Origin: Lepidonotus clava
Taxonomy: Eukaryota > Annelida > Polychaeta > Phyllodocida > Polynoidae
Length of the DNA: 64,000 nucleotides
Assembly (NCBI GenBank): GCA_936440205.1
Contig: OW387146.1
Span: 21,266,458 to 21,330,457 of the forward strand
Direction: 5' to 3'
In this document: positions 25,791-36,018 of the stretch, one piece after another
How positions within the stretch are numbered: position 1 is the first letter of the stretch
Layout of the letters: each line of letters opens with the position of its first letter
Notes under the pieces: generated by a model
What the model saw: the letters and a program-made list of their open reading frames with translations, nothing else
Told to the model about the DNA's origin: nothing
Databases searched by the model: none
Made by a program: the position numbers and the translations under genes

Positions 25791-26184
25791 TGGTCCGTCG
25801 CATAACGGGTCTTGCTGTTGCGAGGGTTGTCCACAACAGCGAGACCCCTCCCTGTTCAACAGCGAGTGTATCCAACTTTGGCTATAACAGCGAGGGTTGG
25901 CACACCCAAATTTTCAACATATTGGGGGACATTTTGGGGTTGTGATTTTCACATTTCGTTTTCATTACCTGTTAGGTGTGCCCCTCAGCTCTTAAAATGT
26001 GCAGGAGGCAAGTGGCGGAAATGTATTTCTCAATAAATTAATTGTGTTCAAAGTTTGTACAAAACCATTGCTGTTGCAAGGGTTGGCACATTGAAAACCT
26101 TAAGGATATCCCTGTTGCGAGACTTAAATCTAAACCCTCGCTGTGCTCTCGCTGTTGCGAGGGTTTGGTTATGCGACGGACCAC
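25791..26184. mobile_element. MITE with TGGTCCGTCGCATAAC ends and CWG flanks
   Basis: The terminal inverted repeats are TGGTCCGTCGCATAAC and its exact inverse, extended by CTCGCTGTTGCGAGGG-type words. Flanks are CAG on the left and CTG on the right. It is 394 bp with no coding capacity. Relatives lie at 18823-19540 (right part), 29640-30050 and 56591-56782. The last has CAG flanks and an empty site, which supports a 3-bp target duplication. Confidence 0.85.
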
Positions 26185-26609
26185 TGTATGCTCTCTTATA
26201 GAGTATGGTTAAGAGAATGTTCCGATTTTGGCTGATTCTGGCATGTGTTCAGGCTACGCAGTTTTGGCCGGTTTTTAGGGTCCCCAGACAATCTCCCCCA
26301 CTGACCTCTGTGACCAGAATAACTCCAGATGGGAGTTGTGTTGTGTTGGAGAGTGCTCGCAGGCCAAACCCTTCTTTATATTAGGGAGAATAAGCAGGAG
26401 CCATGGCACCGTCTAAAGAGTCCATGCCTATGATGGAAAAAGTAAAGTTAGATAAGATGAAACCTACTGAAAATGTAACTCAATTCCAGTTAATATATCC
26501 CAGACTGTGATTTGCTGAAAACAACTTTCGTGGACTGATATCCTAGCTAGCCTTTGTGAAATGGTTTTATTTTTTTCTTTCCTTTTGCTACCAATCTGTA
26601 GGACAGTGT

Positions 26610-26650
26610 GCACCTGTCTTTGTAGTCCAGTGGTTAGTGCACTGTGGCCT
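26610..26650 (+). repeat. tRNA A-box-like fragment
   Basis: TAGTCCAGTGGTTAGTGCAC resembles the D-arm/A-box of a tRNA-derived SINE. No B-box follows at the right distance, so this is at best a 5' SINE scrap. Confidence 0.3.
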
Positions 26651-26841
26651 GTTTCATAACGACCTCCCAGGCTATGGAGGTTTTATACGTGCTTACGGAA
26701 ACTGTAAGTGAGTTTGACTCCACTAACTGAGTAACTCCACTATAGTATTACATTTCTTAAACACTCTACAGTACCTAGAAAATTCTTGGAATTTTATAAT
26801 GAATTTATATCAACATTTAGAAGAAATCTCTAAGAACTAGG

Positions 26842-27055
26842 GGGGCTGGAATGGTGTAGTGGATATGGTCCTCGCTTAGCTTGTGGGAGACCCAGGTTTG
26901 AGTCTGGGCAGTGCCTGTTACACCACCTTGCCTTGCCATCATTTCCATCCCCAGAGATTCAGTCAGCCAACTGGTAAATACAAACGTGAGTGGTCCTGAT
27001 CTAGCTGAAAAGTTGCTGAGCGGACATTAAACTCCAACACAACATCAGCATCATC
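26842..27055 (+). mobile_element. tRNA-derived SINE with 14-bp target duplication
   Basis: The head carries an RNA polymerase III A-box (TGGTGTAGTGGATATGGTC) and, about 30 bp on, a B-box-like GGTTTGAGTCTGG. A non-tRNA body follows, ending CATTAAACTCCAACACAACA with an ATC-repeat tail. It is flanked by the perfect 14-bp direct repeat ATCTCTAAGAACTA (26828-26841 and 27056-27069), the mark of LINE-mediated insertion. It looks young. Confidence 0.92.
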
Positions 27056-27295
27056 ATCTCTAAGAACTACAGAGCATTGGCATACAGTGTAACCTGGTGG
27101 AGAACAGTTTACTACACACATGGTAAATGAAGGTGGCTCTTGCCATGCAGTTGGCCAGCCATATTCAGGACCTAATGTTGCATTTCCCCTCCTCAGATCA
27201 ATGCATCCCCCATTGACTTTTATATCAAACTGTGTTTAGAGTACCATTAACTTACATTTGTTAAAACACTTCATGTCTAGTTTGCAGTATTTCTT

Positions 27296-27530
27296 CTCTG
27301 TGGTTTCTTGTGTTTAGATTCTAAACATATCTAATCCAATACATGTTAAAAAGTAGAAGGTGGTTAGGTTTTAAATATCTGCAATTTCATGTGTTTAGAT
27401 TCTGAGCATATCTAATCCAATACATGTTTAGAAGTTACAAGTGTTTAGGTTTTAAACACATGTGATTTCTTGTGTTTAGATTCTAAACATGTTTAACCCC
27501 TTAACATGTTTAGATTCTAAACATAATGTT
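27296..27530. repeat. About 85-bp tandem repeat with TGTTTAGATTCTAAACA palindromes
   Basis: Three to four diverged units share GTGTTTAGATTCTRARCATR and TCTAATCCAATACATGTT. Each contains a 17-bp near-palindrome, so the array is rich in small hairpins. Confidence 0.8.
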
Positions 27531-27885
27531 TACAGTGAGGTTGGCATTTTCACACACCACCACAAGTAGAACTAGCGTCACAATGTGGAATATAGGATAC
27601 ACATGCGTTGGTACTGGCATTAATATTAGTACTTGTGTTGGGTAAACCCTCATACCACTGCAAATGGACTTTATATAGATTTCCTAAGGAATTCTTGTTG
27701 TAGGGGATACCAACTTGTTGTTATTTGAAAAGCAAATTGCTTGCAGTGGCAAAAAAAGACTACTGCTAATAGTCCCCAGCCACATAATGGAGTATAGTCT
27801 TTACTTAATTACATTCAATATTATGCTATGGAGTGATCTACTTTTACAGTGAGAATTCCAGATTTTTCAAAGTTAGAATTCCCTA

Positions 27886-27972
27886 CCTTATTTGGTCTTC
27901 CTTAAAAGTCCCTGTGTGATGTCATAACATTATGACATCACAAAGGGACTTTTTAGGAAGACCAAATTAGGA
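27886..27972. repeat. Perfect-looking 40-bp inverted repeat
   Basis: The arms run from ATTTGGTCTTCCTTAAAAGT to its inverse ACTTTTTAGGAAGACCAAAT. They include GTGATGTCATAA/TTATGACATCAC at the centre and a loop of only about 3 bp. It is a compact foldback element or cruciform-forming palindrome. Confidence 0.9.
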
Positions 27973-27999
27973 TTAAGTAGTTCATAAACCTACCCATTG

Positions 28000-29639
28000 G
28001 CCCCCTCTTAATCAAAAAAGGTTAAAAGTCTTTACTGCTATACTTATTAAGTATGTGAATATAAGTATCCAATCATTATCACATATCATCAACAGCTTGT
28101 AATGAATTTACGTTGAAGGAACCCTTTATCGATAAGAAAGACCGTACCTACATTACTGTGTAATGGCATATAATAACGCTAGGGCTACCTCATAGATAAT
28201 CACATATGTCAAGGAGTTCAGGATTGTTCTCTCAACTTATATATATATATATATATTATATATTCAATAGTCCAACCTATAACAGAAACCTTGTATGTAG
28301 ATATATCAACTAGAAAGGCAGGGAGAAATGTTATTCAGAGTGAATACTACAGAACTCGGGCCAATGACAAACTCGGGCCAGGAGAACTTGGGCCAGTCCC
28401 TTGGCCCTTGTTCCCTGGCCACATAGTTATAGATTAATTATTGATGGTCTTAAAGTTCAAAAAACATTATCATAAATGACCTACATTCCGAGACCAATCA
28501 GTATTGGGATCTGCAATTTTGAAAAACAGCCACTAGTTTTAGCTTTAATATTAGCTTTGATACTTTCATTTAATATTGCAATATTATAGGAAAACACGCA
28601 GAGGTTGACAGTACAACCCTGAATATGATCACGAGGTGGTTGTTGAAAAATTACTGCCACAGGCTGTTAGGCTGAGGGCTGAAATATTTCTTACATCCCA
28701 CTGAGTATTGAGGGTCATACTGTCAACTAAGGATTGCTCTCCTAATATCATATACCACATTTATATGTTATAAGGAAAATAGAAAGGAAATAACCAGTCA
28801 AGCAAGTGGGCAGTATCAAATTGCTTGACTATGCTCAAACTTGACACACGTTGACTGGCCTCAAACAGCTTACCATAAAATTCTTTATTTTCTCTCAAAT
28901 ATAGGGCTCGATCACTACACAAAATAAACCACTTTACACAATGAAGCAAAGTGGGCAGTAAACACAAAATACTGCCCAATGTGCCAATACACCATAAGTA
29001 CTGAATGGCAGTGTCCAGTATTTTTTTAAATTGGCCATTTATTACTATATGAAAACAACAAGTGAGAAAATAAGCAGGGAGAGGAAGGTAATTGCTGGCC
29101 AGGTACAGGTAAAATAAACAATGCAGGTGTGGTGTTGCTAAGTAGCCTGGTAGGAAATAACAGCAGGGGGCAGCACCTTCCTCTCTCTTAATCATACATA
29201 AGTTTATATCACTAGAAAAAATATCTATTTATAGTTTGACATATATATATATATACATACATTGCCTCTGTCTATGGGATTGCTAACCATATCAGGCCAT
29301 TCAAAAAAGAACAATGGTTAAGGTCCATTTATTGTATGCAATTTTAAGATATATTGATCTTAATATTGCAAACACCAAAAACCTTTCTTTTCACTTGACA
29401 ATTCGTAAGAATAACATTACCAACTGCATGGTTGATTCAAAAGTATTCATTTAATAAAAGACTCAGGCTGTTCAAAAACAAGTATTGCCTACTTGAATGA
29501 TAGGGTGCACATCTAAGTTATTTGATTAACACAAGGTGGCAACAAAGTACCCTTCTTTGGAAGGATAAACTTTCTCCTGCCCCCTTAAGCCTGTTACTTT
29601 TATTTTCCTTGTGAAAGTTTTATTTAATATCTCCATTGG
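28000..29639. other. Intergenic, no gene recognised
   Basis: (TA)n microsatellites lie near 28237-28260 and 29240. CTCGGGCCA-type words repeat at 28354-28424. A 144-codon minus-strand frame at 28761-29195 has no domain I recognise, so I do not call it. Confidence 0.45.
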
Positions 29640-30050
29640 CCTGTTGCATAACGGGTCTCGCTGTTGCGAGGATTGGCACATTTTAAAGACCTGTCCTTGT
29701 TTAAAATTGAGTGTTTTTGATGTGCTAGGGGGACATTTTGGGGTGTGCATTTTAATATTCTTTTTTCAGCAAATGATAGCAGTGTCCTTCAGCAAATGAT
29801 AGCAGTGTCCTTAAATGTGTTCAAAATGTGTTTAAAACAGCGAGAGAAAAACGAAACCATTTTTAATCCCTAACTGTTGCGAGCTTTTGGTTATGCAATG
29901 TGGCACATGTGGCCACATGAGGACCGTCTATCAAAATCGGGCCCGTAGAACAGCCACAATTCAACAGTGGGACCCATTGCAACAGTGACGTCCATGTGGA
30001 ACAACATCCTTGTTGTGAGGGTTTGGCTATGCGACTGAGAACAGATGATA
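29640..30050. mobile_element. Diverged MITE(s) of the TGGTCCGTCGCATAAC family
   Basis: It starts CTGTTGCATAACGGGTCTCG and contains CTGTTGCGAGGATTGG. Near 29890 it has TGTTGCGAGC...GGTTATGCAA. A second partial unit with AACAGCCACAATTCAACAG and GTTTGGCTATGCGACTG ends near 30040. The second unit matches the inside of the copy-B element at 56591-56782. Probably two overlapping old insertions. Confidence 0.55.
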
Positions 30051-31150
30051 GCCTGTTGCATAATCATTGATTTAGCTTATGTGCTTCACTTCATTTTACA
30101 TCTATAGTTGGTCTAAACAACATCTAATAACAACTCTTTTTCTTATTTTACTACAGTTATTCAAAATACACTACTTTCTCATACAGATAAAGAAAATATC
30201 CTTGATTAGAATACATGAAAAAACAGCCCGCACAAACCATAAATCTATTGTCTTGGTATGGTGGCAGGGTATTATTTCGTATTTCAACAATAGACTTGTG
30301 CAAAATTATCCATGATGACATCGTCATAAAAAGTTATTCTTGTGATAATTGCAAATTCTGAACAAGTCAACTCAGGAACAAATTTACAGGAAGAAATAAG
30401 TATCTTTAACTTGTTTATATTAATAATGGAAGTAATAATGGATGTCAAACAAATTGCCCAATATCGTAAGGTTATTGTTCAAACATGTTGTTTAAAGTGA
30501 TTAAAGTGTTTGTTGTTATGATCTGGTTTATGCAAAGGGCCACTGTTCTCAAATATTGCCACACTCTGTTGGGCGTCCCAAGTGTATGCTACAAGAATAC
30601 AAATATATTGATTTTCGTACAAATGGAAACACCTCAGCTTTTATTCGGAAGGCCCTTAAGTTAACAGAGTTCTGTGGCATTTGTTTGAGTCTTTAGATCT
30701 AGGGCAGGGTGCATCCATGAGATTTCTAGGCACCAGCTAGTAAGTTGATATTGAGCCCCCTCAGACTAGACAGACACACCCAGAGACACACAGACACGTT
30801 TAAGAACTGAGACACAGAGATTACTAGGCAGTATGTGGAAGCTTACATTCTTAAAGGGCTAGGTCAGCCCAGGCATGAATGCCATATTCCACTCCTTGTA
30901 AGACAACAATTGCAATGGCTTCAAGATACTAATGCAAGGAGTTTGCATTTCAGATATCAAAGATTATGTTGGTATTTCAAAGCTAGTGAATGCAAGTACT
31001 CCGTAGGAAATCATCTAAAAATTTGCTTTCGTTCATACTTGCTGCCACAACGCAAGTATGAACACAAACATATTTCATATTTTACTATGTGTTCCTAAAA
31101 AATGTTTGCTTTTGCACTTGCATTTGAGTCAATAAGAGTAGTAGTACGGG
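30051..31150. other. Intergenic, no gene recognised
   Basis: AT-rich sequence. I see no element or coding block that I can support. Confidence 0.5.
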
Positions 31151-31550
31151 AGATCCAGTTCGTGTCATCGTGCTAAATTCAAGATCCAGTCCGTGTCATC
31201 GTGCGAAATTCTAGATCCAGTCCGTGTCATCGTGCGAAATACTAGATCCAGTCCGTGTCATCGCGCGAAATTCTAGATCCAGTCTGTGTCATCGTGCGAA
31301 ATTTTAGATCAAGTTCATGTCATCGTGCTAAATTCTAGATCCACTCCGTGTCATCGTGCGAAATTCTAGATCAAGTCCGTGTCATCGTGCTAAATTCTAG
31401 ATCAAGTTCATGTCATCGTGCTAAATTCTAGATCCAGTCCGTGTCATCGTGCGAAAATCTAGATCCAGTTCATGTCATCGTGCTAAATTATAGATCCGGT
31501 CCGTGTCACCGTGCGAAATTCTAGATCTAGGGTGTGTCATGGTGCGAAAA
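31151..31550 (+). repeat. 31-bp minisatellite, about 13 units
   Basis: The unit is CTAGATCCAGTCCGTGTCAT followed by CGTGCGAAATT, repeated head to tail with two alternating variants (TCCGTGTCATCGTGCG and TTCATGTCATCGTGCT). It lies about 850 bp left of the first element frame. I found no inverted copy in the right arm, so it is not shown to be a terminal inverted repeat. Confidence 0.95.
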
Positions 31551-31663
31551 TGGAGTTTCAGTTCTTATAATTTTAGGGCTTATTTATTTTAGTTCGGGGA
31601 AATGCATTTGAGATTACGAGGCTTATGAAAATATTAACCTTATAGGAATTTTACCTTTTGCTT

Positions 31664-31885
31664 ATTTTGTAAGTAAAATTTTATTTGAGAGGAATTTTCC
31701 CTCACGCTCATTTTCTAAGTTTATGTTTATCTCAGAAGAGTTTCTCCTGCTGCTCATTTTCTAAGTCCGACTTTATCTCAGGGGAGTTTCTCCTGCTGCA
31801 TATTTTCTAAGTCCGTCTTTATCTCAGGGGAGTTTCTCCTGCTGCTTATTTTCTAAGACCATTTTTATCTCAGGGAATTTCTGTT
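31664..31885 (+). repeat. 46-bp minisatellite, about 5 units
   Basis: The unit core is TTTATCTCAGGGGAGTTTCT followed by CCTGCTGC and ATTTTCTAAGTC. The units become more alike toward the right. It follows closely on the 31-bp array and may belong to the left arm of the Polinton, though this is unproven. Confidence 0.9.
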
Positions 31886-32408
31886 AGGAGTTTTACGGCG
31901 CGCTTCTGCTGGCCTAGAAATACCCTTGTGATGAGTAACAGTTCAAAATAGGGCAAGCTTTTCCTTAGCCTGCAGTTAGTGGTGTCTGGTGACCAGCTGG
32001 TTATCTGATCTGGAGGAAGGACAGGGGTGGGGTGATTGACACAGCATGTGGTCTCTGCCTGTGGAGCATAAAATTATTCCTAGAGTGAAGATAGAAAAGT
32101 GTGGAGATATTAAATGAGGGTTGGATATTTCTATGGAAAACATTCTTTTACATCAGTGTGAGCAAAATGATATGTTAAATGTCAAAAATGACCAATAATT
32201 AAGAGAAATACAAAGTTTTGAGAAATTACCAAATATTGTGGTATTTGAATAAGCATAGATTGAAACATGGGTTATTCTGCAATATAACTATTTATAAGCT
32301 ATTTTTGCTAAAACAGTTTTAAAAAACTTTATGCATGTAATTCCGCGCGCGCGAAGTTCCAGTTTTTTTCTCATGGACCACTTTCATCCCTGAACGATTT
32401 ACTTTCAG

Positions 32409-32680
32409 CTTTTACACAAATACATCATGCAGACCTTAAGGAAATTGTTTTAAGTTTTATACTGGATCATGATAAAAATGTGTTGCTCATATCTGACGAA
32501 ACTATTCAGATTTTATTTTTAAAGTTATCTGAAAGGCTATGTTCAGACTGGGTAGATTTAGCGATTCGTCTATCTATTTCTTTCACCGAAATAGATAGTA
32601 TTGTTTGTAGCGCAAATCATCCCAGATTCCATCGCGCTTATGAAGTTTTTAAGACTTATACCTATATTAGACATGGTTGA
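32409..32680 (+). pseudogene. Death-domain-like reading frame in Polinton left arm
   Basis: An open stretch preceded by a splice-acceptor-like tract (TTTACTTTCAG, ending 32408). Its second half fits the death-domain pattern: LKLSERLCSDWVDLAIRLS, then ISFTEIDSI, a short NHPRF turn and a YEVFKTYTY helix ending near G. The conserved W in helix 2, the LA..L core and the I..I of helix 3 are all there. Death domains act in apoptosis and innate signalling through DD-DD contacts, and related viruses capture such genes. The domain looks partial or broken here. It could instead be host sequence adjoining the element. Confidence 0.55.
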
Positions 32681-32943
32681 GTTTATTTTGAAACAAGAGA
32701 GGCCTTCTACTAGTGTTAAGAAATGCGCAGTTCTTGGAATAAGCGAACGCCTCGAGCTTGGAACGTGATGAGAGCAACTCACAAGCGAGAGAGGTAACTT
32801 CCCATCTTCAGTGCCCAGATGTCTATGTGTGTTGAGGGGCTAGAAAACTAGGTCATTTTGAGAGAATCCTATTTTTGTAAAACATACTTATATTGAAGGG
32901 ATTTAGAAATCCATTAATACGATACTCATTAGGTTTTATTCTT

Positions 32944-32968
32944 AATATATATATATATATATATATAT
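32944..32968. repeat. (TA)n microsatellite
   Basis: About 12 TA dinucleotides between the death-domain-like frame and the next open frame. Confidence 0.85.
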
Positions 32969-33016
32969 AACATAATTCTACAAAGAATTAAATCTGCAGA
33001 GCAGTTTTCCATATCA

Positions 33017-33523
33017 TTGCAAACATTTCCTCAAAATTTCTTAGGAGCTTATACTATAAAGTTAACAAGAAATGGTTTTTGTTCGATTTATTTGAGGAGG
33101 AATTTTTTATTTTTTTTCAGAAATCTTACATTATTAGCTGAAGAAGTTTGCGAATTTATAAAACAATTTTGTGTCGAGGATTTGCTTTCAGTTTATATGT
33201 TTCCAAAGAATATTCAAATTACTTTTCAAATATTGGTGCAGAAGAAGATCAGTTTTAAAGTATTTAGCTTAAAGATTATAGAAACATTTTCGAACATATA
33301 CGACTTTGAAATAAAAGAATCAAATTCTTCCGATTCAGTGTGGTTACCTTTTGTGAATTCAGATTTTTATTTTTCTAGTTTGCGTATCAAGATAAAGGGT
33401 GAAAGTACTGTTTTCACTTTTTCTCATACTTTTAGAGGAAGTTGCTTGACTAGCAACGTTTCTGACTTTTGTAACTTTTGTGACAATATCAGGTTATGCT
33501 ATCTTGATAATTTTCAAACATGA
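33017..33523 (+). CDS. Unrecognised Polinton protein or exon, left arm
   Basis: An open frame of up to 168 codons without an ATG near its start. A strong pyrimidine tract followed by CAG ends at 33120, so the coding part may be a 3' exon; some Polintons are known to use introns. The residues are aromatic-rich and cysteine-rich toward the end (SDFCNFCDNIRLCYL). I do not recognise a family. Its stop overlaps the ATG of the next gene (ATGA at 33520-33523), which argues that it is a real translated unit of the element. Confidence 0.5.
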   Translation: MQTFPQNFLGAYTIKLTRNGFCSIYLRRNFLFFFRNLTLLAEEVCEFIKQFCVEDLLSVYMFPKNIQITFQILVQKKISFKVFSLKIIETFSNIYDFEIKESNSSDSVWLPFVNSDFYFSSLRIKIKGESTVFTFSHTFRGSCLTSNVSDFCNFCDNIRLCYLDNFQT

Positions 33524-34728
33524 CTTCTGTGCTAGACAACTTGATTAAAACTATAGTTAGTTTCTTAACAACTGCTCATTCTGAAAACAGTGAGTTTTGG
33601 GAGAGTGTTAAGACAAATTTCGAACATCCCTTTCATTTCAGTTATATCTCTCTGAAAGATAGCTCTAAGGATAGCCAATTTACTATTTTCAGAGAGGAGT
33701 TGAAGGCCGCTCTTCTTTCAGTTTTGAAAGGAAACTCTTCTACTAGGAATTATGCTTATTTTATTTTGTCAAATGATGATGAGAGATTACGGCTCGATCT
33801 TCGATCGCATCAAAGTACTCTATTGCAGAATCTTGTTGATATTCTCAAGATTGGCATTCTAGTTTATACTGGAGATGGGAGATCATGTCATTTTTCTCCT
33901 TGTACGAGTCTTTTTAAACACGGTACGCCTTTAGTAATTCAGTGGTCTAAGAGCGAGAATAAGTTTATTGAAACTGATTTGAAATATCACAAATTAACTA
34001 AATTTCATGATTCTTATAAAAGTAGTAAGGGAACTAAAACAGCAAGCAGATTTAATGGTACTTTATCTAAGAAAAGAAAATTGGACAGAAAGTTTAAAAG
34101 TAACGAAGTTATCACTTCAACCAACTCTTCAGATTCTGAAGCTGAGATAACGGATTCACGGCGCACATTACCCTCTAAAAGAAAAAAGCGTCCTTCAGTA
34201 GTTAAAAAACCATCTGCTAGTAGTGTAAACAGTACAGTGAATCAGGTTAGTGATTATAGCCTCTCTAGGGATCTCTCTTTATCGGACACAGATGAATATG
34301 AGGAAAAAATTGATGAAAATAAAGCAAAGGATAGTAACGATTTTCTAATGGAATTAAATAGGCTAAAGGAAACTCTGAAGGTTTCTTCAGATCACGCATC
34401 TGCTTCAAATAAAGGTTCTTTTGTAAATGATGCACATTGTTCATCAAATAAGTCAGAGAAGGACATCGAAGTAAATATTTCAGAAAGTGGTAAAAAACTA
34501 AAAGATTTTTCTCCTTACTCGATAAGATATCAGGATCAAACTGATAAAATAGAAGCAAATTTAAAAAAATTTATTGAAATTTCAGATAGATTGAGGAAGC
34601 ATGCAGAAGTGCTTCAGAATAATCTGCTTCCATCTAATATGGAATCCTGTTCAAGCTGTCCTTTGCATTGTGCACAAGCTCTTTCTAAAGCAACGAAAGA
34701 CAAAAGAGGACCGAAAGCAAAAAACTAG
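33520..34728 (+). CDS. Unrecognised Polinton protein, 402 aa, with nuclear-type basic clusters
   Basis: The N-terminal 150 or so residues look globular (LRLDLRSHQSTLLQNLVDIL, then ILVYTG) and faintly recall OTU-like cysteine-protease folds, but I see no catalytic set, so I give no function. Residues 175-235 carry basic clusters (KKRKLDRKFK, RKKRPSVVKKP) and serine-rich linkers typical of nuclear localisation. The C-terminal third is polar with a probable coiled coil (NDFLMELNRLKETLK; IEANLKKFIEISDRLRKHAEVL) and ends with a CSSCPLHC cysteine pair. It starts at an ATG overlapping the stop of the preceding frame by 4 bp. Confidence 0.7.
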   Translation: MTSVLDNLIKTIVSFLTTAHSENSEFWESVKTNFEHPFHFSYISLKDSSKDSQFTIFREELKAALLSVLKGNSSTRNYAYFILSNDDERLRLDLRSHQSTLLQNLVDILKIGILVYTGDGRSCHFSPCTSLFKHGTPLVIQWSKSENKFIETDLKYHKLTKFHDSYKSSKGTKTASRFNGTLSKKRKLDRKFKSNEVITSTNSSDSEAEITDSRRTLPSKRKKRPSVVKKPSASSVNSTVNQVSDYSLSRDLSLSDTDEYEEKIDENKAKDSNDFLMELNRLKETLKVSSDHASASNKGSFVNDAHCSSNKSEKDIEVNISESGKKLKDFSPYSIRYQDQTDKIEANLKKFIEISDRLRKHAEVLQNNLLPSNMESCSSCPLHCAQALSKATKDKRGPKAKN

Positions 34729-34733
34729 TTATT

Positions 34734-34883
34734 TGTTCTTATTGTCGTAAAGGGTTTTCAACTTTAGCTGTTTCACGTTTGCATATTCTGAGAAAACACT
34801 TTGATTATGATCCTAAAAGGCACATTTTTATTCCTCCACCTATAAGGTCTTATTCTATCATTTCTAGGAAATATCAAGCTTAG
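34734..34883 (+). other. Short C2H2 zinc-finger-like stretch
   Basis: About 49 codons with a CSYC...H....H spacing (C-x2-C, then H and H after about 12 and 17 residues), followed by a proline-rich tail. It has no ATG of its own and stands as a separate fragment. A 13-bp inverted repeat (GTTCTTATTGTCG at about 34735 against CGACAATAAGAAC at about 34884) brackets it. Confidence 0.35.
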
Positions 34884-35003
34884 ACGACAATAAGAACATG
34901 TTCAACTTATTGCATTTCTTTATTAATTTTGTTGAAAAATTATTTATCTTATAGGATTCAATTCGGATCTGTGAGTATTTGAATATTTAGTTTCAGTTAA
35001 AAC

Positions 35004-35816
35004 ATGATGAAGCTAGATGAGGGTTTTCGCTTGCTTATGATGAGATGTCTCTATTTTTCGGCTATGGTGTCTTTTTATTCTGGAGATATTGAAATTCCTC
35101 TTACAATTGAAATTCCTGCACAACCTTATTTGAGTGAAGAAGACGCGCTAAACTTGCTAGAACTAATGTCAGATGATGAGAAAACTTCGCACCAAATCAA
35201 GAGGGGGTTTAAGACTTATGATTATGGTTCACTTATTTTTTTCGCCTCTTTTTTTCATTGTAATATGATTTTAGAATATATTTTGGAAAATATGTGGAGT
35301 GATAGGAAAAGTTTAATAAAAGCTTTAAGAATGGGAGTTTTGTATTTCGGTATTCATGATGTTTTTACAAAGTCTATTATAAGATCAATATCTGATTATA
35401 TTCTTTCTTCTGATCATGATGTAATTAAGTTGGCTAACCTAACAAATTTTCATGAGGGAAGAAGTTTAAGAGCTCTAGCTAAGAAAATTCGCGATGTTTC
35501 TCGTTATCGCAATCTGATTTTTTCTGAGTACAATCTGCCTTGTGTAGTTTGTCAAACTTCAATAAGGTTTAATTATAAAGGAGCCGATACTCCAGTTGTT
35601 TATTTGAGATGTTGCGCACGTCCTATTCATGATGAATCATGTTTCAGTGATTTCTTTGCTCGATCTATGCGACGCTATACTCCTTGTCCGCATTGCAAGA
35701 CTCTTTGGTTTGAAGGAAACCCTTTAATAAACCCTTTGAGTCGAGCAGCATGCAAGAGAGAATTTTTATCACATGCTGAGTATTATAAGAGTCGCAATGG
35801 GAGTTTAAATTCTTAA
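35004..35816 (+). CDS. RING-type zinc-finger protein of the Polinton, 270 aa
   Basis: The start is ATG-ATG-AAG after a 120-bp gap. The N-terminal 170 residues are helical without a known domain. The C-terminus (about 180-240) carries a RING-like array: LPCVVC (first C-x2-C), YLRCCARPIHDESC (C, H and C ligands), then TPCPHC (last C-x2-C). Such C-terminal RINGs usually make E3 ubiquitin ligases that act on host defence or cell-cycle proteins, as seen in several DNA viruses. The ubiquitin ligase role is inferred from family knowledge. It may instead be a structural zinc protein. Confidence 0.7.
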   Translation: MMKLDEGFRLLMMRCLYFSAMVSFYSGDIEIPLTIEIPAQPYLSEEDALNLLELMSDDEKTSHQIKRGFKTYDYGSLIFFASFFHCNMILEYILENMWSDRKSLIKALRMGVLYFGIHDVFTKSIIRSISDYILSSDHDVIKLANLTNFHEGRSLRALAKKIRDVSRYRNLIFSEYNLPCVVCQTSIRFNYKGADTPVVYLRCCARPIHDESCFSDFFARSMRRYTPCPHCKTLWFEGNPLINPLSRAACKREFLSHAEYYKSRNGSLNS

Positions 35817-35835
35817 ATAATTACCTGCATGAATT

Positions 35836-35853
35836 AATATTCTTGTGATCGAG
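35836..35853 (+). promoter_or_regulatory. Shared Polinton upstream motif, site 1 (in duplicated block)
   Basis: AATATTCTTGTGATCGAG matches the consensus AAATATyCnTGwGATwAG seen before several genes of the element. Confidence 0.5.
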
Positions 35854-35966
35854 TGCTTTTTCATGAGTTGATTTGATTTTGATAAGAATGGCAAACGACA
35901 GAAAGTCAAGCGGTTTCTAATGTTCCTCAACTAAATAGAGATAATAAGACAAGCTCTACATGAATT

Positions 35967-35984
35967 AATATTCTTGTGATTGAG
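35967..35984 (+). promoter_or_regulatory. Shared Polinton upstream motif, site 2 (penton gene)
   Basis: AATATTCTTGTGATTGAG, 34 bp before the ATG at 36019. At the integrase and pX-like genes a motif likewise ends within about 40 bp of the ATG. Confidence 0.6.
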
Positions 35985-36018
35985 TGCTTTTTCATGAGTT
36001 GAGTTGATTTTGATAAGA

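Noticed and set aside
26610-26650. tRNA gene
   Set aside because: A-box only; no B-box, anticodon arm or acceptor stem can be built.
28761-29195. Minus-strand 144-codon frame with hydrophobic stretches
   Set aside because: No recognisable family, no supporting splice sites, no conserved copy in the window.
31151-31550. CRISPR-like array of 31-bp repeats
   Set aside because: The units are contiguous with no unique spacers, and the setting is an animal genome. This is a minisatellite.
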